Origin: Actinomycetes bacterium
GTDB lineage: Bacteria; Actinomycetota; Acidimicrobiia; Acidimicrobiales; RAAP-2
DNA: 64,000 bases
NCBI GenBank assembly: GCA_021798955.1
Contig: JAJZBK010000014.1
Location: forward strand, 1 to 64,000
Reading direction: 5' to 3'
Shown here: piece by piece, positions 18,079 through 27,338 of the stretch
Layout: each line of letters begins with the position of its first letter
Position numbering within the stretch: the first letter of the stretch is position 1
Translations under genes and position numbers: made by a program
Notes under the pieces: model-generated
Databases searched by the model: none
Told to the model about the DNA's origin: nothing
Seen by the model: the letters and a program-made list of their open reading frames with translations, nothing else

Positions 18079-19290
18079 CTAGGCCGGGTCCAGACGGGTG
18101 AGGGCGCGCCGGAGGCTGCGGATGCCCTGTCCGATCCGCTTCTCGTTCTCGATGAGGGCGAAGCGGACATGACGGTCGCCGCCGGGACCGAAGCCCACTC
18201 CGGGGCTCGTCGCCACGTTCGCCTCCTGTACCAGGTACTTGGCGAACTCGAGCGAGCCCATCTCACGGTAGGGCTCGGGGATGGGCGCCCACACGAACAT
18301 GGTCCCCCGGGGGGGCGTGACCGCCCAGCCGATGCGGTTGAGCCCTTCGCAGAGGGCGTCGCGGCGCGCCTGGTAGGCCTCGTTGATGACCTTGGGGTAG
18401 TCGGGTGCCTCGTTCATGGCCACGATCGCCGCGATCTGGATGGGCTGGAAGGTGCCGTAGTCGAGGTAGCTCTTGAGCTTGGTGAGCGCCTGGACGATCG
18501 TGGCGTTGCCGACCATGAACCCGACCCGCCACCCCGCCATCGAGAACGACTTGGTCAGGGTGTAGAGCTCGACCGCTACGTCCTTCGCCCCGGGTACCTG
18601 CAGGATGGAGGGCGGCTGGTAGCCGTCGAAGGCGATGTCCGCATAGGCGAAGTCGTGCACGAGCACGATGTCGTGCTCCTTGGCGAAGGCGACGATGCGG
18701 GTCATCCACGCAAGGTCCACGCACTCGGTCGTCGGGTTGTGCGGGAAGGACAGGACGATCACCCGGGGCTTGGGCCAGGCTGACTCCCAGGCCTCCATCA
18801 GGTTTTCGAAGAAGGCGGCCCCCGGGGCCTGGCCGTCGGCGTCCTCGTTCGGACCGTCGAGACGGACGTGGCGGACATCGGCCCCGGCAAAGAGCGGGGC
18901 GTAGATGTGGATCGGGTACGACGGTGTGGGGACGAGCGCGGTGTCACCCGGTCCCACGAGCACCCACATCAGGTGCGAGAGGCCCTCCTTCGCCCCGATG
19001 GTGGTGACCACCTCGAGGTCGGGGTCGATCTCGACGCCGAACTTCCGCAGGTACAGGTCGGAGATGGCCTGGCGGATCTTCGGGATCCCCCGGCTGGCCG
19101 AGTAGCGGTGGTTGCGGGGGTTGTGGGCGGCCTCGGCGAGCTTGTCGACGGCAACGTCGGGCGAGGGGAGGTCGGGGTTGCCGAACCCCAGGTCGATGAC
19201 GTCGTGCCCGTCCCGACGGGCCGATGCCTTCAGGTCGTTGATGGTGGCGAAGACGTAAGGCGGGAGACCGTTGATGCGCCGAAACTCCAT
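18079..19290 (-). CDS. class I/II aminotransferase (AlaC-like)
   Basis: 403 aa. PLP-dependent fold-type I aminotransferase; closest in pattern to AlaC-type glutamate-pyruvate transaminases. Seen: [11 protein letters not shown] near the start, [12 protein letters not shown] (PLP contacts), [13 protein letters not shown] with the PLP Asp/Tyr, and the Schiff-base Lys in [12 protein letters not shown] near residue 245. The ATG at 19290 has TAGCCT exactly 6 nt upstream. Convergent with the lipoprotein gene. Confidence 0.9.
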   Translation of the reverse strand: MEFRRINGLPPYVFATINDLKASARRDGHDVIDLGFGNPDLPSPDVAVDKLAEAAHNPRNHRYSASRGIPKIRQAISDLYLRKFGVEIDPDLEVVTTIGAKEGLSHLMWVLVGPGDTALVPTPSYPIHIYAPLFAGADVRHVRLDGPNEDADGQAPGAAFFENLMEAWESAWPKPRVIVLSFPHNPTTECVDLAWMTRIVAFAKEHDIVLVHDFAYADIAFDGYQPPSILQVPGAKDVAVELYTLTKSFSMAGWRVGFMVGNATIVQALTKLKSYLDYGTFQPIQIAAIVAMNEAPDYPKVINEAYQARRDALCEGLNRIGWAVTPPRGTMFVWAPIPEPYREMGSLEFAKYLVQEANVATSPGVGFGPGGDRHVRFALIENEKRIGQGIRSLRRALTRLDPA

Positions 19291-19296
19291 CGTCAC

Positions 19297-19302
19297 AGGC
19301 TA
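19297..19302 (-). promoter_or_regulatory. -10 box of leaderless promoter
   Basis: TAGCCT on the minus strand, 6 nt from the aminotransferase ATG. Confidence 0.5.
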
Positions 19303-19365
19303 CCGCTGTCGCCGCGTCCTCCGGGACGGCCGCCTCGTCTCTCCTGCCTGGCGGTCACGCACGGG

Positions 19366-20061
19366 TCACTCACGGGTGCTGCGGGCGGCCCGGGCGACGA
19401 CCTCGAGGGACGGCGGCCACGCGCACACCACCCAGTCCGCCCCGGCGGCAGCCAGGCGGGCAAGGTGTCGGGCGGCGCCGTCGACGTCGGTCGGGACGAC
19501 ACCCCCCCACGTCACGCTGTTGCCCCTCGAGCGGGCGGCTTCGACGTCGGCGGGGTCGGCACCCCACAGGTTGAGCGGCACGGACAGGAGTCGACCCAGG
19601 GCCGCCACGGGCGCCGCACCCCCTCCGAGCCAGACCGTCGTCCCGGCGTCGAGGAGAGCAGCGGCGACGGCGGCCATCCGCTGGCGGCGACGAGCAGCCG
19701 GCTCGAAGGGGAGGCCGAACGCTTCGTTCTCGGCCCGACTGAGCGTGTCCCCCGTCCCGATACCGGCGATGCACCGCCCGGTGGCGATGCGGTCGAGGCT
19801 GCGCAGCGAGGCGACGAGGACGTCGTCCTCCACCAGTCCGACACGGGAGACCAGGGTGCCCACCGCCACCTGCGACGTCGTGGCGGCGACGGCGGCAAGC
19901 AGCGGCAGTGGGGCAAGCGCGGGGCGGCCAGGTTGCCCCATGGGCCACAGGTGGTCGAAACAGAAGACGCCGTCCAGTCCGAGGTCCTCGGCCTGGTGAG
20001 CGGCCTCGAGGGCTGGACGCGGGGTCGGCTCGAAGTGAGGAAGGGTGACGCCGACCCTCAC
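19366..20061 (-). CDS. luciferase-like (LLM, probably F420-dependent) oxidoreductase
   Basis: 231 aa. TIM-barrel luciferase-like monooxygenase family; N-terminal MRVGVTLPHF, EDLGLDGVFCFDHL and GIGTGD patterns are typical of the F420-using branch. At 231 aa it is shorter than most members (about 280-340), with the C-terminal part reduced. Its GTG start overlaps the stop of the SRPBCC gene (GTGA), so it is translationally coupled as the last gene of the operon from 23339. Confidence 0.8.
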   Translation of the reverse strand: MRVGVTLPHFEPTPRPALEAAHQAEDLGLDGVFCFDHLWPMGQPGRPALAPLPLLAAVAATTSQVAVGTLVSRVGLVEDDVLVASLRSLDRIATGRCIAGIGTGDTLSRAENEAFGLPFEPAARRRQRMAAVAAALLDAGTTVWLGGGAAPVAALGRLLSVPLNLWGADPADVEAARSRGNSVTWGGVVPTDVDGAARHLARLAAAGADWVVCAWPPSLEVVARAARSTRE

Positions 20062-20501
20062 GGGTGGGATTCGACGCGGGCCTTCAGGTCACGCAGCGCG
20101 ATCGACATGATGCGGCTCTGCGCCCGGAGCTTGATGAAACTGGGGAGCGGTACCTTCAGCTCGGCTTCGAGGTGGTAGGTGACCTCACATCCTCCCCCTG
20201 GCGCCGGCTCGAAGACGTAGCTCCCGTCGAGCTTGGAGGTGATGTCGCCCTCGGTCTCCACCCACGAGAGCACCTTGGGCGCCTGCGAGTAGTCGTAGGC
20301 GAGGGTGTAGCTGGTCGACCTGCCAAAGGCGGCGGCGCGGAACGTGACGACCGTCGGCCGGCCCTCGTCGTCGCGCTGGCGGACGTTCACCTCCTTGATG
20401 TCGCCTGCCCACTCGGGGTACGCGTCGATGTCAGCGCTGACGGCGAAGCACCGCTCGGGCGGCGCTGCCATCGTCATGCGCTCGGTGGCTCGGTCCGCCA
20501 C
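20058..20501 (-). CDS. SRPBCC / START-like protein
   Basis: 147 aa. Polyketide cyclase/COQ10-type hydrophobic-ligand fold: AAPPERCFAVSADIDAYPEW at the N-terminus and YHLEAELKVPLPSF later. These proteins bind lipid or aromatic ligands; the ligand here is unknown. The GTG at 20501 lies 7 nt after AGGAGG; a TTG two codons earlier overlaps that site. Between the GT4 and LLM genes in the same operon. Confidence 0.8.
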   Translation of the reverse strand: MADRATERMTMAAPPERCFAVSADIDAYPEWAGDIKEVNVRQRDDEGRPTVVTFRAAAFGRSTSYTLAYDYSQAPKVLSWVETEGDITSKLDGSYVFEPAPGGGCEVTYHLEAELKVPLPSFIKLRAQSRIMSIALRDLKARVESHP

Positions 20502-20552
20502 GTTCAACCCTCCTCGTCGATCGGACAGGACACCACGGTCGCCCGCGGTCGG

Positions 20553-21695
20553 TCAGCCTCCCACGCCAGCGAGTGCCGCGGCCAGCCTAGGTGCGAGCCG
20601 GTCGTAGTCGAAGGACTCCTCCGCCCGGGCCCGGGCCGAGGCGCCGAGCGCCTCGCGCAAGGACGCGTCCCCGAGCAGTCGCCCGAGGGCAGCAGCGACC
20701 AGCCGGCTGTCGCGGGGGTGGTCCACCACGAGCCCGGTCCGACCGTCGACCACGGCCTCGGGCGTCCCGCCGGAGGCCCCCGCCACCTGGGGGACCCCGG
20801 CGGCGGCAGCCTCGAGGAAGACGATCCCGAAGCCCTCTTGCTCCAGGCCGCCCCACCGGTTGCGGCACGGCACGCAGAAGACGTCGGCGGCTCCGACCAG
20901 CGCGGGCAGGTCGTCGTCGGGCACCGGGCCGACCAGGCGGACAGGAGCGCCGAGCTCGTCGACCTTGGCGGCGAGCCGGCCCTCGTCACGACCCCGTCCG
21001 GCGATCACCACGGTCAGGTCGGGAAAGGCCGGCCGGAGCTGCACGGCAGCGTCGATGAGCACGTCGAACCCTTTGCGCGGCACCAGCCGGCTCACCCCGA
21101 CCACCAGCGGTGCGTCGACCGGCAAGCCGAAACGGGCTCGGGCCTCGGCACGCTCGGCGGCACCCAAGGGCCGGAACCGGTCGAGATCGACCCCCGGAGG
21201 GACGACTGCCGTGGGTGGGGGTGGCACGTTTCCCATGGCGCGGATCGCCTCGTCACGCGGGTACCCACCGGCCGTGACGAGCAGTGCGCTCTGCCGCAAC
21301 GTCCGGGCGAGCAGGCCCCGGGCGAGCGGCAGTCGACCTGGCACGGTCACTTCGGCGCCGTGGAGCACCACGGCATAGGGGATCCCCAGGGACGGCCCGA
21401 GCACCCCGAGGGGAAGGGCCGGATCGAGGACGACGAGCGAGGCACCGGTCTGTCGGGCCACCTCTCGCACACGCCGGGCGAGCGCAGAGGTGGGCAGGAG
21501 CAGATGCTGGGGGACCCGTTCCACCCGGATGCCCACCTCGGCACAGTGACGGTCGAACGCCGGCGCGTCCGGGTGCGACGACGCGGTGAGGACCGTGAAG
21601 GTGGTCGGGTCGAGGCGGCGCCAGAGCTCCCAGAGGTAGACCTGGATGCCACCGACCTTCGGCGGGAAGTCGTTGGTGACGAGGAGGTGGCTCAT
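20553..21695 (-). CDS. GT4 glycosyltransferase, PimB-like
   Basis: 380 aa. GT-B retaining glycosyltransferase; LLVTNDFPPKVGGIQVYL at the N-terminus is characteristic of the phosphatidylinositol mannosyltransferase PimB group. The donor site shows GVSRLVPRKGFD and the EX7E motif EGFGIVFLE. Likely makes an envelope glycolipid from a GDP- or UDP-sugar at the inner membrane face; mannose specificity is an inference. The ATG overlaps the queG stop (ATGA). Confidence 0.85.
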   Translation of the reverse strand: MSHLLVTNDFPPKVGGIQVYLWELWRRLDPTTFTVLTASSHPDAPAFDRHCAEVGIRVERVPQHLLLPTSALARRVREVARQTGASLVVLDPALPLGVLGPSLGIPYAVVLHGAEVTVPGRLPLARGLLARTLRQSALLVTAGGYPRDEAIRAMGNVPPPPTAVVPPGVDLDRFRPLGAAERAEARARFGLPVDAPLVVGVSRLVPRKGFDVLIDAAVQLRPAFPDLTVVIAGRGRDEGRLAAKVDELGAPVRLVGPVPDDDLPALVGAADVFCVPCRNRWGGLEQEGFGIVFLEAAAAGVPQVAGASGGTPEAVVDGRTGLVVDHPRDSRLVAAALGRLLGDASLREALGASARARAEESFDYDRLAPRLAAALAGVGG

Positions 21696-23002
21696 GCCGC
21701 TCCCGCCCCGGCCGCACGATCCGTTCGGCCCGTCGCTCCGAGCGCCACGGGGACGCCGGCAGTCGGGGTGCCGGCAGTCGGTGCACCGGCCAGCCCGAGA
21801 CGCCTCGCCGCCCACTCGGCGTGCTCGCGGAGCACGGGGTCCGGGTGGTCGCAGTAGGCACCCACGACGCGTCTGACGGCTGCATCGTCGGCCCGGCCCA
21901 CGTTTCCCAGCACCACCAGGGCGTTGCGCCGGACGACCGCAGGATCCCTGTCGGCGACGTACCAGCGGCCCACCCGGGCCATCACCACCTCGTCCGGGGC
22001 CTCGAGCAACTCGACCAGGTCGAGGTCGACCGTCACGGGAACGTCGCCACCAGCATCGGCCACGCTGCTTCCGACAGCGACCGAGTCGGGAGCATCGGAG
22101 GGGCTTCCCCCGGACGGGCTGCACCCAGACGATCCCTCTCGGGCCGATCGCCGCCCTGCCACCCGGTTGACGGGGCACACCTCCTGGCAGGTGTCGCAGC
22201 CGTAGAGGCGGTCCCCGAGGGCCGTCCGCAGGGCGGGCGGGAAGGTGCCGCCGGCCTGGAGCAGCCAGGCCAGGCACCGACGGGCGTCGAGCACGCCGGG
22301 GGCGACCAGCGCCCCGGTCGGACAGGCGTCGAGGCACGCCGTGCACCGCCCGCAGCCGTGCTCCAACCGACGGGCCCGGGCCCCGTTACCGCTGTCGGCC
22401 GACCATCGGATGCCGAGCGGGGCGTCGGTGACGACCGTGCCGATCAGGCACCAAGAGCCGTAGCCGGGCACGAGCAGCAGCGTGTTCTTGCCGTAGGTGC
22501 CCACGCCGGCTTGGCGGGCGGCCTCGCGGTCGACCAGGCCGTTGTCGTCGACGACGACCCGGGCTCGCCAGCCAGCGGCGGTCAGGACGGCTGCGACGAC
22601 ATGGAGGGCTGCCGCCAGGTCGCGATAGTGGTCACGTACGGCGTAGCGGGCCACCCGGCCCCGAGGGTGGACGGTCGCCTGCCCGATGCGGTCCTCGGGC
22701 CGCGCCGGCGCTCCCGACGACGAGGCTGCGTAGGCCCAGGCACCCACGACGAGGCTGCGCGCCCCGTCGAGCAGGCGGGCGGGGTCCGTCGACCGCTCCG
22801 GGTTGCGGTAGGTGAACTGCATTCCGCCGTGCAACCCGTGCCGCTTGCGGCGCTCGAGGTGCCCGCGTGTTGCGGCGAAGACCGCCACGGGCGCCGTCCC
22901 GACGGACACCAACCCTGCACGGCGACCCGCTTCGAGCAGAACGCCGGCGAGCGATGCAGCCTCGTCCCTGGTGTCGCTGCCATGGAGCGGGTACGGACGC
23001 AC
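21692..23002 (-). CDS. queG: epoxyqueuosine reductase
   Basis: 436 aa. Last step of queuosine tRNA modification: reduces epoxyqueuosine, using cobalamin and two [4Fe-4S] clusters. Family hallmarks are HGLHGGMQFTYRNPERS, GTYGKNTLLL, and two ferredoxin-like Cys clusters, CGRCTACLDACP and CDTCQEVCP. A C-terminal extension (about 310-436) has HEAT-like helices. The start is uncertain: GTG at 23002 is used, GTG at 23017 is also possible; neither has a strong ribosome site. Together with NrdJ it marks a B12-dependent lifestyle. Confidence 0.88.
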   Translation of the reverse strand: MRPYPLHGSDTRDEAASLAGVLLEAGRRAGLVSVGTAPVAVFAATRGHLERRKRHGLHGGMQFTYRNPERSTDPARLLDGARSLVVGAWAYAASSSGAPARPEDRIGQATVHPRGRVARYAVRDHYRDLAAALHVVAAVLTAAGWRARVVVDDNGLVDREAARQAGVGTYGKNTLLLVPGYGSWCLIGTVVTDAPLGIRWSADSGNGARARRLEHGCGRCTACLDACPTGALVAPGVLDARRCLAWLLQAGGTFPPALRTALGDRLYGCDTCQEVCPVNRVAGRRSAREGSSGCSPSGGSPSDAPDSVAVGSSVADAGGDVPVTVDLDLVELLEAPDEVVMARVGRWYVADRDPAVVRRNALVVLGNVGRADDAAVRRVVGAYCDHPDPVLREHAEWAARRLGLAGAPTAGTPTAGVPVALGATGRTDRAAGAGAA

Positions 23003-23036
23003 GCCCCATGGTGGCACGGCCCGACGGGTGCTCTGC

Positions 23037-23339
23037 TCAGCGGGCGTGCCGGAGCATGGGAAGGAGGCCGGCGCTGCCGAGCAGGCGGACAGCACGAGCC
23101 TCGGCGACGTCGACGACCAGCGCGTCGTCGGGCTCACGGCCGACGACGAAGGCGACCACGCACTCCTCGCAGACCGAGCTGTGCTGGTGCACACATGCCG
23201 CGCAGTCGATGACGAACGACTCGCCCACTGCGGAGCGGCTGGCATCGCTCGACTCGCCGACCTCGGCCATCGAAGGCGAAGCGGGGCGGCCAGGGGGCGG
23301 CGCGGGCACCGGTGCCGGTCGGGGTTCGAGCGTGATCAT
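23037..23339 (-). CDS. small Cys-containing conserved actinobacterial protein
   Basis: 100 aa. A Pro-rich N-terminus followed by DCAACVHQHSSVCEECVV, with four Cys and a His that could bind a metal, and a conserved-looking C-terminal VDVAEARAVRLLGSAG. Similar small actinobacterial proteins exist as I remember, without an assigned function. The ATG has GGAGG 5 nt upstream. First gene of the operon leading into queG, 34 bp away. Confidence 0.7.
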   Translation of the reverse strand: MITLEPRPAPVPAPPPGRPASPSMAEVGESSDASRSAVGESFVIDCAACVHQHSSVCEECVVAFVVGREPDDALVVDVAEARAVRLLGSAGLLPMLRHAR

Positions 23340-23556
23340 CAGGGCCTCCTGAGCTGTGTCGCGGGTGTGGCTGGTCTGGGCGGTCCGAAACCGCCTCCGG
23401 CAAGCTCCCCGCATGCTCGCCCACCGGTGTGACAGTCACGTCGGGGGCCTCCCTTGCCGCCCGCGGCATCGCCGCCGGACGGCCACCGCCCGCCACCCCA
23501 CATGGCACCGAAGCGCCACGTGAAAGCCGGTGCAGCCGGTTCCCCCGGCGGCTCGC

Positions 23557-24477
23557 TCAGTAGCCGGCGGCGACGTCGACGACGCCCACCAGGGGCTCAC
23601 CGCCGGAGAACCGGGTGACGTTCACCCGGAGACGTTCCGCCAGCAGCGGCCGCACCATCTCGGGCGTGTCGGCCGTGTGCGGCGTCACGATGCAGGACGG
23701 GATGTCCCACAACGGATGCCCGTCCGGCAGCGGCTCGGGGTCGGTGACGTCGAGGGCGGCCCCGGCGATCGAGCCGGTCCGCAGCGCCTCGACGACGGCG
23801 TCTGTGTCGACGTTCCGTCCCCGGGCCACGTTCACCAGCCAGCCCCGCTCGTCCATGGCGGCGAGCTCCCTGGCGCCGACGATCCTCTCCGTCTCCGGGG
23901 TGAGCGCCAGGGCCACGAAGACCACCAGCGCGTCGGAGAGCACGTGGTGGAGCTGGTCGACCGGCACGGTCCGGGTGGCACCCGGCACCGGCTCGCCCGT
24001 TCGTCGCACCACCGTCGTGTCGACCCGGAACGGCGCGAGCAGGCCGATGAGCGCCCGGGCGATCCCCCCTCCCCCGAGGATGGTGACCCGCTCGTCGAAC
24101 AAGCTGGTGCCCTTCGGTGCTCCCCAGGTCCGGGCGACCACACGCTCCGGCAGGTGTCTCAGGCCTGCCAACGCCAGGGCCAAGGCGTGCTCGGCAACCG
24201 GCTCGGCATAAGCACCCTTGGCCGAGGTCCACACCCGGCCGGCGTCGAGCAGGCCGGCCTCGGCCACCCGGTCCACGCCGGCGAAGGGAAGCTGCACCCA
24301 CCGGACGTCCGGTGCGACCGCCAGTGCCTCTCGCAGACCGACGACGTCGGCGGGGTCGAGCCACACCAGCGCCTCCGGGGACTCGTCGAGGGCGACCACG
24401 GTGCCGCCACCACTGGCGATGGCGTCGACGGCGAACTGAGCGGGACGAGGACCTACGGCGACCAGCGGCACGGGCAC
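23557..24477 (-). CDS. D-isomer-specific 2-hydroxyacid dehydrogenase
   Basis: 306 aa. NAD(P)-dependent reduction of 2-oxoacids. Rossmann segment LGGGGIARALIG (about 135-146) and the catalytic Arg (NVARGRNVD), Glu (VTDPEPLP) and His (TPHTADT) are all present. Substrate not predictable; the lack of the N-terminal extension seen in PGDH excludes SerA. GTG 24477 has TAGGGT exactly 6 nt upstream. Confidence 0.88.
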   Translation of the reverse strand: MPVPLVAVGPRPAQFAVDAIASGGGTVVALDESPEALVWLDPADVVGLREALAVAPDVRWVQLPFAGVDRVAEAGLLDAGRVWTSAKGAYAEPVAEHALALALAGLRHLPERVVARTWGAPKGTSLFDERVTILGGGGIARALIGLLAPFRVDTTVVRRTGEPVPGATRTVPVDQLHHVLSDALVVFVALALTPETERIVGARELAAMDERGWLVNVARGRNVDTDAVVEALRTGSIAGAALDVTDPEPLPDGHPLWDIPSCIVTPHTADTPEMVRPLLAERLRVNVTRFSGGEPLVGVVDVAAGY

Positions 24478-24483
24478 GTCCGG

Positions 24484-24489
24484 ACCCTA
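24484..24489 (-). promoter_or_regulatory. -10 box of leaderless promoter
   Basis: TAGGGT on the minus strand, 6 nt from the GTG of the hydroxyacid dehydrogenase gene. Confidence 0.5.
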
Positions 24490-24627
24490 CCGCCCCGCCC
24501 GGAGCTACCCCGACCGGAGCTACCTCGCCACCGGGATCGTCTGCTCGTTGCCGGGCGCGCCGCCGTCCACTCGACTTGAATGGTGCCACCGGCTGGCCGG
24601 TCGGGCGGCGACGACGGAGGTGGACAG

Positions 24628-26163
24628 GTGATCGTTCCGTTCAACGTGCGGGACTTCCTCGACCGGGCCGAGCGGGCCTACCCCGACCGCCATGCCCTCG
24701 TCGACGAGCCGGACCAACCAGCCGACGAGTGGGGCACCCTGACCTTCGCCGAGCTGGCCGCCCGCGCCCGGGCCCAGGCAGCCGGGCTCGATGCGCTGGG
24801 CGTCGGGCCCGGCGAACGCGTGGCGATCGTCTCGCACAACAGCGCTCGCCTGCTCACCTCGTTCTTCGGTGTGTGCGGGTCCGGTCGCGTGCTCGTCCCG
24901 GTCAACTTCCGGCTGACCGAGCCCGAGGTGGCCTACATCGTCGAGCACTCGGGCGCCTCCGTCCTACTGTTGGACCCCGAGCTCGAGAGCTCCCTGGCCG
25001 CTGTCGACGCACCGGAACGGTTCGTCCTGGGCGCCGAGTCGGACCAGGTCCTCTTCCCCGAGGGCGCCGAGCCTCGGCCGTGGGAGCCGGACGAGGACGC
25101 GGTGGCCACCATCAACTACACCTCGGGCACCACCGCACGGCCGAAGGGCGTCCGGCTCACCCACCGGAACTGTTGGGTGAACGCCGCGCTCTTCGGGTGG
25201 CACGTCCAGGTGTCCGACCGCGACGTCTACCTCCACACCCTTCCCATGTTCCACGCCAACGGGTGGGGCATGCCCTGGGCGACGGCCGGCATGGGCTGCC
25301 CCCAGGTCGTCCTGAGGAAGGTCGACGGCACCGAGGTCCTCCGTCGGGTCGAGCGCCACGGGGTGACCCTCCTGTGCGCCGCCCCGGCCGTGGTCAACGC
25401 CACCCTCGACGCCCTTGCCACCTGGGAAGACCCCGTGCCCGGCCGCGACCACACCCGGGTCGTCGTAGCCGGGGCACCGCCGCCCTCGCGCACCATCGAG
25501 CGCATCGAGTCCGAGCTCGGTTGGGAGTTCATCCAGATCTACGGTCTGACCGAGACCGCGCCGCTCCTGACGGTGAACCGCCAGCGTGCCGAGTGGGACG
25601 ACCTCCCTGCCAGCGAGCGGGCCCGCAAGTTGATGCGCGCCGGGGTCCCCGCCATCGGCACCGAGCTGGTCGTCGACGACACTGGCGAGGTCCTCGCCCG
25701 GTCGAACACGGTGATGGACGGGTACTGGCAGCAACCGGAGGCCACCCAGGAGGCACTGGCCGGCGGGTGGTTCCATACCGGGGACGGCGGCGTGCTCGAC
25801 GAGGAGGGCCACCTCCAGATCCTCGACCGCAAGAAGGACGTCATCATCAGCGGCGGCGAGAACGTCTCGTCGATCGAGGTCGAGGACGTCATCTTCTCGA
25901 TGCCGGGCGTCGCCGAAGTAGCCGTGATCGGAGTCCCCGACGACCGGTGGGGCGAGCTGGTGACGGCCCTGGTCGTCGTCGACGGGACTACCCCGGTGAC
26001 CGAGGAACGGGTGATCGCCTACTGCCGCGAGCGTCTGGCCGGGTTCAAGTGCCCCAAGCGGGTCGAGCTGCGCGAGGCGCTCCCCCGCACGGCGACGGGG
26101 AAGCTCCAGAAGTTCAAGCTCCGCTCCGAGTTCTGGGAGGGGCGCGAGCGCCAGGTCAACTGA
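24628..26163 (+). CDS. acyl-CoA ligase (AMP-forming)
   Basis: 511 aa. ANL-superfamily enzyme: activates a carboxylic acid as acyl-AMP, then forms the CoA thioester. Seen: YTSGTTARPKGV (P-loop), YGLTETAPLL, HTGDGGVLDEEGHLQILDRKKD with ENVSSIEVE, and the C-terminal catalytic Lys in RTATGKLQK. Patterns fit fatty- or medium-chain acyl-CoA synthetases. GTG 24628 has GGAGG 7 nt upstream; the longer reading has no site. It ends just before the 12-bp repeat. Confidence 0.88.
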   Translation: MIVPFNVRDFLDRAERAYPDRHALVDEPDQPADEWGTLTFAELAARARAQAAGLDALGVGPGERVAIVSHNSARLLTSFFGVCGSGRVLVPVNFRLTEPEVAYIVEHSGASVLLLDPELESSLAAVDAPERFVLGAESDQVLFPEGAEPRPWEPDEDAVATINYTSGTTARPKGVRLTHRNCWVNAALFGWHVQVSDRDVYLHTLPMFHANGWGMPWATAGMGCPQVVLRKVDGTEVLRRVERHGVTLLCAAPAVVNATLDALATWEDPVPGRDHTRVVVAGAPPPSRTIERIESELGWEFIQIYGLTETAPLLTVNRQRAEWDDLPASERARKLMRAGVPAIGTELVVDDTGEVLARSNTVMDGYWQQPEATQEALAGGWFHTGDGGVLDEEGHLQILDRKKDVIISGGENVSSIEVEDVIFSMPGVAEVAVIGVPDDRWGELVTALVVVDGTTPVTEERVIAYCRERLAGFKCPKRVELREALPRTATGKLQKFKLRSEFWEGRERQVN

Positions 26164-26180
26164 GGTCCGGCCGGCGGGCC

Positions 26181-26292
26181 CGCCGAGTCAGTCGCCGAGT
26201 CAGTCGCCGAGTCAGTCGCCGAGTCAGTCGCCGAGTCAGTCGCCGAGTCAGTCGCCGAGTCAGTCGCCGAGTCGGCCCGCCGAGTCAGCCCG
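26181..26292. repeat. 12-bp tandem repeat between convergent genes
   Basis: Seven perfect copies of cgccgagtcagt (26181-26264) followed by degenerate copies to about 26292. Each unit contains tca, a TGA on the minus strand, and the stop of the downstream minus-strand gene (26285-26287) is in a degenerate copy. Confidence 0.95.
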
Positions 26293-27283
26293 CCGAGGCC
26301 ACGACGAAGTCCCGCGTCCAGCCCACAAGGTACTGGTCGGCAGGACGGTTCTGTCCGGGTACGGCGGTCTGCAGGGCTCCACCCGGCACCGGGGCCACCA
26401 CGGCCTGGACCCACTCCGGGTTGATGTCGAGCTCCATGCCCGTGACGACCCCACCCTGCACCAGCGCGTTGGCCAGGTCGGCGGGCGTGGCCGACATGCT
26501 TCCGGCGTAGACGATGTTCCCCGCGGCGTCCTCGCCCACCCCGCTCCGGGCAACGGCGGCACCGCCACCAAGGGTCGCTCCCCAGGCGGCCACGTCCCCC
26601 ACCGACGGGCTGGGGACACCACCCGAGACAAGCGGCACCAGGTTCTGGCGGACGCTGGTGACCTGCTCACCCGGATGGGGCAACTGCGAGCCCCACACGC
26701 CAACGTGAGCCGTGCCGTTGGCGTCGATGACGAAGCTGGCCCGACCGGCCACCAGCGGCTCGAGCACCTGACCGTCCACCTCGAAGCCTCCCGAGCCGGT
26801 CGAGGCGAGAAAGCCGCCGTTGAAGGCGCCGACCATGGTGGCCTGCTCGGAGGCGGGGACCGCCGACTGAGCGTCGGCCGGCAGGGCGAGCGAGCCGCGA
26901 GGAGGGTCCGTGCTGCCGTCGTGGAGGGTGAAGTGGACGACCCCCGCCCGAAAGCGGATCAGCTCGACGTGCGCCCCGCCGGGCGTCACCACCGCCCGTT
27001 CGTCGACCAGCAACGTGCTGCCCTGGTAGGTCACTGGCGTCCAACCGGGCTGCTCGGTGGTGGTCGTGGCGTGAGCCCCTTGCCCGCCCGCTACCGGCAA
27101 GCCTCCCGGGCCCCGATGACTGGCGGGGGCAGGAGCGGTCCGACGGGACGGAGCGGTCGGTGCAGCAGACCCAGCCGAGCACGCGGCAGCGACCAGCGCC
27201 ACCGCCACCAGGCAGGTCGCCGTCGTCAGGCGGGCACGGCAGCGACGAGGCAGGACGAGCACGCCACAACTGTGGCCGGACAT
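26285..27283 (-). CDS. phosphodiester glycosidase-family (NAGPA-like) lipoprotein
   Basis: 332 aa. NAGPA/DUF2233-type domain (about 95-325) with AFNGGF and the GMELDINPEW segment. The family includes the enzyme that removes GlcNAc from phosphodiester-linked sugars; in bacteria it often acts on envelope polymers. An N-terminal hydrophobic run ends VAAAC, a lipobox, so the protein should be exported and lipid-anchored. The stop lies within the 12-bp repeat array. Confidence 0.8.
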   Translation of the reverse strand: MSGHSCGVLVLPRRCRARLTTATCLVAVALVAAACSAGSAAPTAPSRRTAPAPASHRGPGGLPVAGGQGAHATTTTEQPGWTPVTYQGSTLLVDERAVVTPGGAHVELIRFRAGVVHFTLHDGSTDPPRGSLALPADAQSAVPASEQATMVGAFNGGFLASTGSGGFEVDGQVLEPLVAGRASFVIDANGTAHVGVWGSQLPHPGEQVTSVRQNLVPLVSGGVPSPSVGDVAAWGATLGGGAAVARSGVGEDAAGNIVYAGSMSATPADLANALVQGGVVTGMELDINPEWVQAVVAPVPGGALQTAVPGQNRPADQYLVGWTRDFVVASAG

Positions 27284-27338
27284 CCTGACGGACGCATGAC
27301 GGACGCATAACGGACGTGGGCGTCGGGTGACGACGGGC

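Noticed and set aside
26181-26292. CRISPR array
   Set aside because: Units are directly adjacent 12-mers without spacers and there are no cas genes.
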